40,820 nt of DNA from Candidatus Bathycorpusculum sp. (GTDB taxonomy: Archaea > Thermoproteota > Bathyarchaeia > Bathyarchaeales > Bathycorpusculaceae). The notes under the pieces are model-generated. The model was given only the letters and a program-made list of their open reading frames with translations, was not told where the DNA came from and made no database searches. The position numbers and the translations under genes are program-made. Location: the NCBI GenBank assembly GCA_009781395.1, contig WQYG01000006.1:1-40820 (forward strand), in the 5' to 3' direction. This document shows positions 34,462 to 40,820 of this stretch, piece by piece (the first letter of the stretch is position 1; each line of letters opens with the position of its first letter).

Positions 34462-35430
34462 ATGGTTGTTAACTTGTTATCCTCAAAGTCTAAGGGTCGT
34501 CAAGGTACATCTGAGAATCTTAAAGATCTTGAAGACATGTGTAAACACTGCATACCCATTACGCCAATACAATGCATTAGTCTGTGTCGATTTTACAAAT
34601 TGAAAAATGAGTTAAGAAGCCTTCGTAACATCATGGATAACCCTGTCTATACGACAGACTTTTTCAATGTCCTTAAAAACAAAACAAGATTCCACGTTTT
34701 TCAAATGATCCTCAACGGCAAATGTACCCTTGCTAAAATTCAGCAAGAACTCAAAAACATCAAATGCTCTCACAGTCAGTATTCTATAAGTGATGACTAT
34801 ATCCAACCGCTAATAACAATTGGGTTAGTAACAGAGTCCTTAGGCAAGTACCATGCAACATTGTTTGGCATCTGTATAAATGATCTACTTGACGGTTTTG
34901 ATGAGTTCGTCCAAAAATTACCTTCTCAATCAGAATGTTATGAGGAAACACTTCTTCAACTCTTGCTCTCCGGTCCAAAATCTCGTCAAGAAATTCAACA
35001 AGTCATCTCACCAATAATTGCTTCCCGTATACTCAAACGTTTAGCAAACTCAAACTTGATCAATCTCCCTGTAGACCGAAACTATATCTTTTTCCATAAG
35101 TCAAAACGAAATCCTGCGCTTGAAAAATTAACCGCTACAGAACTAAACGTTTACCAAACAATACCTGATGAAGGCATAGGTGTTGATAAACTGGCAAAAC
35201 TTGTAAACCTCTCACAACGACGAACATATAATCATATACGACATTTAAAAGGAAAAAAACTTGTTTTCACAAGAAACATTCCTATAACATACAGTTTAAC
35301 CCCTGACGGACAAAAATTAGCTATCATCCTGCAGAATTTATTGCAAAAAATAAACGAGACCTGGGGCTTCACTGAATGCACAATACCGCCAACTCAGCGT
35401 TCCTACGTAACAAACTCTTTCATTACTTAG
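34462..35430 (+). CDS. Winged-helix transcriptional regulator with N-terminal Cys motif
   Basis: This protein has two winged-helix regions: FFNVLKNKTRFHVFQMILNG (ArsR-like) and, near the C-terminus, LTATELNVYQTIPDEGIGVD followed by KLAKLVNLSQRRTYNHIRHL. Before the first is a cysteine cluster, CKHC-x7-CISLC (CxxC-x7-CxxxC), that could bind zinc or an Fe-S cluster. The track begins at ATG 34411, but an AT-rich promoter-like block sits just before that, so ATG 34462 (MVVNLLSSKSKGR) is the likelier start, giving 322 residues. The regulated genes are unknown; the small gene after it may be in the same operon. Confidence 0.75.
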   Translation: MVVNLLSSKSKGRQGTSENLKDLEDMCKHCIPITPIQCISLCRFYKLKNELRSLRNIMDNPVYTTDFFNVLKNKTRFHVFQMILNGKCTLAKIQQELKNIKCSHSQYSISDDYIQPLITIGLVTESLGKYHATLFGICINDLLDGFDEFVQKLPSQSECYEETLLQLLLSGPKSRQEIQQVISPIIASRILKRLANSNLINLPVDRNYIFFHKSKRNPALEKLTATELNVYQTIPDEGIGVDKLAKLVNLSQRRTYNHIRHLKGKKLVFTRNIPITYSLTPDGQKLAIILQNLLQKINETWGFTECTIPPTQRSYVTNSFIT

Positions 35431-35441
35431 AGGTGTAAAAA

Positions 35442-35699
35442 TTGGAGGATATAAATGAACTAGTCTTTGATTTACTCTCACGCGCCGAAGAAAACAGACA
35501 AAAAGAATTAGACAAAGCTCTAAAAAGAATCGGGCAAATAGACGAAAACCAGAAAAAAATTGTAAGCGAATTAACAAGCAAACTCGTAGGTAACCTATTC
35601 CAACCAGTTATAGAAAACATCCGCCTCGCCGCCATAAGCAACGAAACAAAAACAATCGAAATAGCCTCAAAACTCCTCACGCCACCCCCCCTTTACTAA
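35442..35699 (+). CDS. Stand-alone glutamyl-tRNA reductase dimerisation-like domain
   Basis: The 85-residue helical protein reads LLSRAEENRQKELDKALKRI, then QKKIVSELTSKLVGNLFQPV and ENIRLAAISNETKTIEIASK. This strongly resembles the C-terminal dimerisation helices of glutamyl-tRNA reductase (HemA), whose consensus has RAEEIRxxELxxAL and LTxxLVxKLLHxPxxxLK. The catalytic and NADPH domains are absent. It has its own start (TTG 35442) and ribosome binding site (GAGGTG, 35430-35435), so it looks expressed rather than simply decayed. It starts 11 bases after the regulator gene. Recognition is from memory of the family and needs a profile search. Confidence 0.6.
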   Translation: MEDINELVFDLLSRAEENRQKELDKALKRIGQIDENQKKIVSELTSKLVGNLFQPVIENIRLAAISNETKTIEIASKLLTPPPLY

Positions 35700-35814
35700 C
35701 TTTTTCCACACCCTTTTAGTGTCTTCCATGAAAGCATTTTGTGGTTCTTCCAGCATCAGCGTAGCTGATGGTGTGGTCTCTTATGAAGGGCAGCTCCAAT
35801 TATATAACTTAAAA
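35700..35814. other. Intergenic segment with a hairpin
   Basis: CATCAGC-GTA-GCTGATG (35754-35770) is a perfect 7-bp stem with a 3-base loop, preceded by T-rich sequence. It may be part of a terminator or a small RNA. No gene is visible. Confidence 0.4.
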
Positions 35815-36021
35815 TCCCGGAAAAATTATACCTACAATAAGTAAAAAGCTTAAAAAATCCGTTAAATGTAAAAAGGGTCTCAAAAAGGGTAAATCACTGT
35901 GCCTGTGTAGTTATAAATTCTATACCTACGTACAAGCGAAGAATATGGCGTTTTTAAGCCTTTAATGCTGTTTTACGCCTTTTTAAAATATTTTGATTAC
36001 CGTAGGTATAAAAATTCGGGA
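35815..36021. mobile_element. Possible MITE-like element with imperfect inverted ends
   Basis: The left end TCCCGGAAAAATTATACCTAC and the reverse complement of the right end (TCCCGAATTTTTATACCTAC) match closely, with TATACCTAC identical. A second, inner pair (AAAAAGCTTAAAAA near 35843 and TTTTTAAGCCTTT near 35951) is also roughly inverted. A third TATACCTAC is inside (35921-35929). The element is about 207 bp, non-coding and very AT-rich. The alternative is a set of operator sites for the next gene. No target-site duplication could be confirmed by eye. Confidence 0.45.
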
Positions 36022-36090
36022 ATTTAGGATATAAATTCGTTAACTAAAATAATTTTCAGAAAAAACAACACAAAAAATTAAACCAGATTA

Positions 36091-36100
36091 TTTATAAATG
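36091..36100 (+). promoter_or_regulatory. TATA box of the tail-fibre-like gene
   Basis: TTTATAAATG lies 42 bases before ATG 36142. A strong GGAGGT (36127-36132) follows at 9 bases before the start. The gene therefore has its own full archaeal promoter and ribosome binding site. Confidence 0.6.
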
Positions 36101-36141
36101 CCAATTGGATCTATTATTGTTATTGTGGAGGTAATTGTTGT

Positions 36142-39100
36142 ATGTCTGCTGGCAATAAGATTGTTGATCAAGTGAATAGTTCTAATTATTATATGGATAA
36201 TCAATTGTTTTTTTTGGGGCCGTATGGTCAAGGTGATGATGTGTTTGGTTTTGGTCAAAGTTTTACAGGAGACGGCTCCACCCTAACCCATGCTAAACTC
36301 TTATTAAATTACCTGTACATGTGGTCCAGTGCATGTCATGTTGCCATATATGCTCATAATGGCACTTTTGGTTCCAATGGCGTACCAACTGGTCAACCCT
36401 TAGCCGTATCCGACGTTGTCAACCTAAACAATGCTAATCCTGAATGGCATACTTTTACTTTTTCAGGCATTAACAAATTGAAAACAACCGTCGGCACACA
36501 ATACTTTTTATGTCTTTTGATATCAGAAAATTCTGCTGTCATCGGCGATACGATTGGAGTTGCGTTTACCCAGGATTCGTCAGCTTTTAACGGTGGCAAT
36601 AGTGCCATATATATTCCCCAGCAAAGCAGTAATTGGAGTGCCATTAGCAGTTATGCTTTAATGATGTTTCAACTATATGGCGAGTCTTCATCTGTTTTTT
36701 CAGTATCATATAATGGCGATGGACATACAGGCGGAAGTGCGCCTACAGATAGCAATAGTTATGCCTTTGGAGCCCCTGTCACGGTGAAAGCCAACACCGG
36801 AGGACTTGTAAAAACAGGATATAATTTTGTAGGCTGGGCCACCACGTCTGGCGCATCAGCCCCCACGTTTGCAGTCACAGGCTCAAACGTTAACCCACCA
36901 AACTTTAACATGCCCGCCAGCAACGTAACCCTCTACGCCGTATGGCAACCAATCACCCCTCAAACCTACACTGTAACATACAATGGAAATGGTCACACAA
37001 GTGGCTCTGCCCCACAGGACAACAACAGCCCCTACAATAGCGGAGCCACAGTAACCGTACTAGGCAATACGGGTAATTTGGCAAAGGCAAATCACACGCT
37101 CCTAGGCTGGTCCACCAACAATTCAGCTACAACAGCCCAATACACTCAAGGCCAAACGTTTACCATAAACCAAAACACCACCCTCTACGCCGTATGGCAA
37201 CAAACCCCTCCCCCACCTGCTTATAAAGTGACATACAATGGAAACGGCCACACAAGTGGAACCACACCAAACGACAATAACTCATATCAAAATGGCGCAA
37301 CCGTTACAGTACTAGGACAAGGCACCCTAACAAAAACAAGCCACAACTTTTTAGGATGGGCCACCACAAACAACGCATCCTCCCCCACCCACACTCAAAA
37401 CTCAACATTCACCATTACACAAAACATCACACTATATGCCGTATGGCAACCCTTTCAACTATCAATAATTGACTCCTTAGTGTCTTCTTCATCTAACGAG
37501 GTAACATTTTACCCCGCAGATCCTGCTACTAGTTCTCAGTGGACTGGTTGGGGTCAGCAATTCATAGGTAATGGTGGGGCTGTTACAGAAGTACGTTGGT
37601 ATGGGCGTCGTAATAGTTCAAGTGCCACAGGCAACGTTATATGTCAAATTTTTGAAAGCCTAAGCGCAATAGCCACCGATAAATCATCGTTAGCAACTTC
37701 AAATTTAGTAGCATTTAACAGCATACCGTCTAGTAATGGTTGGTTTTCTTTTACCTTTAGTACTCCTTTTAAAACAATTGCAGGCACACGCTACTTCATA
37801 GCCATACGCAGCAGCGTTATGTCTTATGCGACTAGTTACGTGAGATTGTTTTACGCAGCTAATACAAATTTGAATGGTCGTGTTGTTGTTGGTCGTAAGG
37901 ATAATTATTGGCGTCAGGTATCGGATCAGCAGGCGCTTATGTTTCAGGTTTTAGGTACTAATGATGTTGAAATTAGTAGTTTTAACGGTAGCGTCGTTAG
38001 CAAACCAATTGAAATACTACAAAACTTCACTGAGGTAAATGGAGAATTTGACGTACAATACCTCCTATACCCAGTTTGGGAGGGTAGACCTTCTGATGCA
38101 CTTATTATGCCAAACCCTCCGATTGGCTACACGTTGTGTGATAAAAAAACGCGCAGGTATAATCGTATTTTTGGTGCAACAGTAAAAAACCCCTACAACA
38201 CCACACCTGGCTATACTGGCAGTCCCGCCGTAGTTTTAACTCATCACCTCATTATTGGCGGTAGCCATCACGTACGCGGTTCAATAGATGCCAAAGAAGG
38301 CACATTTGTAGCACATGGCGGACCAAAACTCCTAAAATGGGGCCCCGAAGGACCAGAAACACCTGGACAAAACCCAAGACCAAAACGCAACCCCATGCTA
38401 CTAATTAAAGACGACGGATGGACAGATAATATTGCTCCTGATACTTGGGAAACCCGTATCATGTACAACGCCAGTCCAAACCCCTTAATTGGTAACTTTA
38501 AATATAAATGGGCAAACTTTACAACTAACCATCTTACGGCTCATGGTAAGGTTATGTGTGATGATATTGTACACACTAATGCTATTGGTGCGCGGACCAG
38601 TGGTGCAAATGTTGAATTTTACAACTCGGTAATTCCTCATTCGGGTGTTCAATCAATTAAAAATCTTGGTGCTTCTGGAAAAGAGTGGGATAACTTGTAT
38701 GTTAAAAACCTATATGTTTCGGGGGGTGGTTCAGTTGGTGGTGTGCAGAAGGGGTCTAGTTCAACATCACCCTCAGGCACTACAACTATAGCGTTTCAAA
38801 CGCCTTTTGCCATCACTCCCACAGTTATATGCACCATTAAAGATGTGTCGGCTACTACGCGTCCGATTGGTATTATTATTACTAATGTGACGACGTCAGG
38901 GTTTACGGTTAAGACTTTTGTAATGACTGCTCATAAACACAAAATTGGTGATGCTTTTGGTACGGTAAATACGCCTTTAGCAGTTGATTCAGCAGGATCG
39001 CATACTCACACAGTATCTCAGGATCAAACAGATAGTCGTGTAACAGGTGTTCCATCGACATCTAACGTTGTGTCGCATACTCATAAGCATAGTGATTTTT

Positions 39101-39324
39101 ATGCGAATACGCCGACGGGGTCTGCGGGTAGTCATTCGCATGGGTTAACGCGTCCTAATTATATGCGGCAACTTAACATGCGTACTGCTAATGGTGGTGC
39201 GTTTAATATTGGTGAGACAATGACAACTATTCAAAACTCATCAACAACAGAGCTATATACTCAAAGTGATTCAGTTGACATGCCAGTTGCCATAGCTGCA
39301 GACTTTAATTGGCTAGCCGTATAA
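36142..39324 (+). CDS. Large tail-fibre-like multidomain protein with InlB-type repeats
   Basis: This 1060-residue protein has no signal peptide or membrane helix. Domains, by eye: a beta-sandwich-like domain (about 20-180); three Listeria-Bacteroides (InlB B) repeats (about 186-270, 274-354, 361-437; TVTYNGNGHTSGSAP to TLYAVW); a second copy of the first domain (about 441-606; compare HTFTFSGINKLKTTVGTQYF with FSFTFSTPFKTIAGTRYF); a fibre region with LGASGKEWDNLYVKNLYV (about 842-859); an H-type-lectin-like segment (about 869-927); and a His-rich tip (SAGSHTHTVS, SHTHKHSDF, AGSHSHG). The C-terminal third resembles tips of phage tail fibres. It could be a receptor-binding fibre of a provirus or a domesticated adhesin. 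Confidence 0.75.
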   Translation: MSAGNKIVDQVNSSNYYMDNQLFFLGPYGQGDDVFGFGQSFTGDGSTLTHAKLLLNYLYMWSSACHVAIYAHNGTFGSNGVPTGQPLAVSDVVNLNNANPEWHTFTFSGINKLKTTVGTQYFLCLLISENSAVIGDTIGVAFTQDSSAFNGGNSAIYIPQQSSNWSAISSYALMMFQLYGESSSVFSVSYNGDGHTGGSAPTDSNSYAFGAPVTVKANTGGLVKTGYNFVGWATTSGASAPTFAVTGSNVNPPNFNMPASNVTLYAVWQPITPQTYTVTYNGNGHTSGSAPQDNNSPYNSGATVTVLGNTGNLAKANHTLLGWSTNNSATTAQYTQGQTFTINQNTTLYAVWQQTPPPPAYKVTYNGNGHTSGTTPNDNNSYQNGATVTVLGQGTLTKTSHNFLGWATTNNASSPTHTQNSTFTITQNITLYAVWQPFQLSIIDSLVSSSSNEVTFYPADPATSSQWTGWGQQFIGNGGAVTEVRWYGRRNSSSATGNVICQIFESLSAIATDKSSLATSNLVAFNSIPSSNGWFSFTFSTPFKTIAGTRYFIAIRSSVMSYATSYVRLFYAANTNLNGRVVVGRKDNYWRQVSDQQALMFQVLGTNDVEISSFNGSVVSKPIEILQNFTEVNGEFDVQYLLYPVWEGRPSDALIMPNPPIGYTLCDKKTRRYNRIFGATVKNPYNTTPGYTGSPAVVLTHHLIIGGSHHVRGSIDAKEGTFVAHGGPKLLKWGPEGPETPGQNPRPKRNPMLLIKDDGWTDNIAPDTWETRIMYNASPNPLIGNFKYKWANFTTNHLTAHGKVMCDDIVHTNAIGARTSGANVEFYNSVIPHSGVQSIKNLGASGKEWDNLYVKNLYVSGGGSVGGVQKGSSSTSPSGTTTIAFQTPFAITPTVICTIKDVSATTRPIGIIITNVTTSGFTVKTFVMTAHKHKIGDAFGTVNTPLAVDSAGSHTHTVSQDQTDSRVTGVPSTSNVVSHTHKHSDFYANTPTGSAGSHSHGLTRPNYMRQLNMRTANGGAFNIGETMTTIQNSSTTELYTQSDSVDMPVAIAADFNWLAV

Positions 39325-39340
39325 AACTTGAGGCACAAAC

Positions 39341-39523
39341 ATGAACAACAAAACACAACAACCCCCAACTATTCCCCCCATTTGTGAAACTAACTCTATA
39401 AATCTAAGTGTGCTGATAAATCAGTATATTGCCAGTCTCCCTAGTCCAGAGGGTTGGCGTGTACTTGCAATTGACCCCTTAAACGATATGTTAGTACTTA
39501 TTCGGGAGGTAAAAACAACATGA
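39341..39523 (+). CDS. Small protein downstream of the fibre gene
   Basis: This 60-residue protein starts at ATG 39341 after GAGGC, 16 bases from the fibre gene stop. It has a Pro/Thr-rich start, then SVLINQYIASLPSPEGWRVL and a short strand-like end (DMLVLIREVKTT). No family is recognised. It overlaps the next gene by 4 bases (ATGA), so the three genes form one operon. By position it could be a fibre chaperone or assembly partner; that is a guess from phage gene order only. Confidence 0.6.
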   Translation: MNNKTQQPPTIPPICETNSINLSVLINQYIASLPSPEGWRVLAIDPLNDMLVLIREVKTT

Positions 39524-39753
39524 CAGAGCAACAAGTACATCAACAATCCTCGCAGCAACGTTTTGAGCCTTCGCCACAAGTACAGGCAGAGCTTACCACT
39601 CTTAACATACGTTATCGTGATATGCAAGAAACTATGAGTCGCATAATCACAATGCTCGTGTCGGAGAATGCTGACTTAAAAACAGAAAACACCACACTAA
39701 AAAACCAATTAGCAACACTACAAACACAAAACAATGCCAAAACACAACACTAA
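39520..39753 (+). CDS. Small coiled-coil protein of the fibre operon
   Basis: This 77-residue protein has a Gln-rich start (EQQVHQQSSQQRFEPSPQVQ) and a clear heptad-like coiled coil to the end (MLVSENADLKTENTTLKNQL). ATG 39520 overlaps the preceding stop; GGGAGGT (39504-39510) is a strong ribosome binding site. No membrane segment is seen. Coiled-coil partners are common beside viral fibre genes, but I cannot assign a function. Confidence 0.65.
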   Translation: MTEQQVHQQSSQQRFEPSPQVQAELTTLNIRYRDMQETMSRIITMLVSENADLKTENTTLKNQLATLQTQNNAKTQH

Positions 39754-39905
39754 AAACAAACTATAATCAATACAATGCAAATATGAGTGAGGTAATAAAA
39801 AATTTCCACACATATTTTTTCTATTTTCAAAATAACGATTATACAGTTAATCTTTACAAAATATCCTGTACAACTATTCAAATATTCAAATAGGTTGAAC
39901 TACTT

Positions 39906-40574
39906 ATGAGCTTAGTGAACAAGTTTTTGGCATTAACTTTACTTGTTTTAGTATTATCTGGTTTTATAGTGTTTTCAATTAACCCTGTTAATGTGCACGC
40001 TGCGTCTAAACCGTCTGTACCCCAATTCAGCATAAAATTCATTGACAACTCTTACGATGTACCCCCCACCCAAACCACAGATCCCTACACAGGAGTAACC
40101 ACAACACAACCAGGATACCACGTAAATAATATCATCACAGAAGTCACAATAAAAAACCAACCCTTCACTAAAAGTGGTAACAGCAATCTATTCTACATAG
40201 TTCAGGCTAAGGGACATTTTGGCGGCGATAATGACTGGCGCACTGTAACACCTACAGACGATCCTTTTCGTCCAGACACTGGATACGTTCAACAGTCAAA
40301 TTCCAGACAAACTGTTTTTACCAGTTATGGATATGATCCCGGTGTTCAGGTAGATTTTCGCGTTAAAGCAGTAATTGGAACACTACAACTAATAGCACCC
40401 TTTTGGCAATTAGATGTTGAGTCATCAAGTGACTGGAGTAAAATTCAAACATTTACCGTACCAGGTAAACCGTCTGTCTCACCCACACAAACAACAAACT
40501 CTCCTAGCACACCAACAACCTCTGATCCTTACAATCCCCCCAACAAAATCCTCTATCATCTAATCGTGAGGTAA
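39906..40574 (+). CDS. Secreted surface protein, window paralogue family copy 2 (probable frameshift removes anchor)
   Basis: A signal peptide (FLALTLLVLVLSGFIVFSIN) is followed by the same domain as the 18968 gene: PQFSIKFIDNSYDVPP, DPYTGVTTTQPGYHVNN and SDWSKIQTFTV. A Ser/Thr/Pro linker follows, but the frame ends KILYHLIVR without the membrane helix. Reading on in another frame gives EVIFVATCIITILIAIIIYQ then YTQRKTTTTN and a stop at 40658-40660, matching the anchor and basic tail of copy 1. One base removed near the C6 run (40536-40541) would join the two. It is either a real truncation giving a released protein or a sequencing/assembly error. Confidence 0.8.
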   Translation: MSLVNKFLALTLLVLVLSGFIVFSINPVNVHAASKPSVPQFSIKFIDNSYDVPPTQTTDPYTGVTTTQPGYHVNNIITEVTIKNQPFTKSGNSNLFYIVQAKGHFGGDNDWRTVTPTDDPFRPDTGYVQQSNSRQTVFTSYGYDPGVQVDFRVKAVIGTLQLIAPFWQLDVESSSDWSKIQTFTVPGKPSVSPTQTTNSPSTPTTSDPYNPPNKILYHLIVR

Positions 40575-40660
40575 TTTTTGTCGCCACCTGCATCATCACA
40601 ATTCTAATAGCAATCATCATATACCAATACACACAAAGAAAAACCACAACCACAAACTAA
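40536..40660 (+). pseudogene. Out-of-frame C-terminal anchor of copy 2
   Basis: In the frame shifted relative to the preceding gene, this stretch encodes NPLSSNREVIFVATCIITIL and further hydrophobic residues, then a polar tail and TAA. It has no start of its own. It is the expected membrane anchor of the surface protein family, disconnected by a shift at or near the C6 homopolymer. Confidence 0.7.
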
Positions 40661-40820
40661 CCAACAATACTTAACGCCCTAAAAACCCTCATAGAACCCC
40701 ACACCAAAGGCGACCCCATACGCCCACTACTATGGACCAACAAAAGCCTACGCAAACTAGCCCAAACCCTCAAAGAACAAGGCCACCACGCCAACAAAGA
40801 CACCGTAGGCCTTATGCTAA
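40661..40820 (+). mobile_element. ISAzo13-type transposase fragment (runs off window)
   Basis: The frame reads LKTLIEPHTKGDPIRPLLWT, then NKSLRKLAQTLKEQGHHANK and DTVGLML to the window end. This fits the middle of ISAzo13-family transposases (consensus LEPxTRGDPxSPLRWTCKSxRKLAxxLxxQGH). The roughly 100 or more residues that normally precede it (helix-turn-helix part) are absent: the frame starts directly after the TAA of the anchor. It looks like a 5'-truncated copy inserted or deleted against the surface protein gene. What follows beyond 40820 is unknown. Confidence 0.75.

Noticed and set aside
34078-34472. Two Phe/Leu/Cys-rich ORFs between ogt and the regulator
   Set aside because: They are low-complexity translation of T-rich DNA with terminator-like character; they have no ribosome binding site and no motifs.
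36700-37450. Direct repeats that could suggest a CRISPR or VNTR array
   Set aside because: They are in-frame protein repeats (InlB type) about 80 residues long with diverged DNA, not short repeats with unique spacers.

Overview
The window is archaeal chromosome. It carries a 20S proteasome, an exosome, archaeal ribosomal proteins, RNA polymerase subunits RpoD and RpoN, topoisomerase VI, aIF5B and KEOPS subunits, and many GTG/TTG starts behind GGTGA/GGAGG-type ribosome binding sites. An apparent orthologue of eukaryotic RPC34 points to the TACK side of the tree. The low GC, the bacterial-style beta-helix surface protein and the InlB-type repeats would suit an anaerobic gut or sediment lineage. 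My best guess is a Bathyarchaeia relative; this is inference, not proof.

Layout. (1) 0.5-4.9 kb: the exosome/proteasome superoperon psmA-SBDS-rrp4-rrp41-rrp42-rpl37ae, then pcc1. (2) 5.2-9.05 kb: rps13-rps4-rps11-rpoD-rpl18e-rpl13-rps9-rpoN. (3) 9.05-10.4 kb: AT-rich, gene-poor DNA with a small membrane protein and short repeats. (4) 10.4-15 kb: top6B-top6A and infB. (5) 15-22.7 kb: a MoaD-like protein, a P-type proton ATPase, two unknown small genes, a secreted membrane-anchored protein, aconitase and pyrF. (6) 22.7-27.1 kb: a ribbon-helix-helix regulator, a ferredoxin-domain protein, rdgB-bud32-kae1 leftward, and rpc34-rlmE rightward. (7) 27.4-32.7 kb: a beta-helix surface protein, a SpoIIM-family protein, nadC, a glycosyltransferase, an AMMECR1 protein and a proteasome beta subunit. 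(8) 32.7-35.7 kb: an ATPase pseudogene, tRNA-Gly(CCC), ogt, a winged-helix regulator and a stand-alone glutamyl-tRNA-reductase-like dimerisation domain. (9) 35.7-40.8 kb, the accessory end: an inverted-repeat element, a 1060-residue tail-fibre-like protein with two small companions, a second copy of the secreted family broken by a probable frameshift, and an ISAzo13-type transposase fragment running off the window.

The left two thirds is mostly conserved information-processing housekeeping in tightly packed, often overlapping operons. The points worth most attention are: the proteasome beta subunit, which has Ala where the catalytic Thr1 should align and a Gln-rich propeptide; the tail-fibre-like cassette, which lacks a signal peptide and any other virion gene; the frameshifted secreted paralogue next to a transposase remnant; the orphan GluTR dimerisation domain; and keto/amino (GT versus AC) composition that flips inside single long genes. 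No CRISPR array, rRNA gene or complete insertion sequence was seen.
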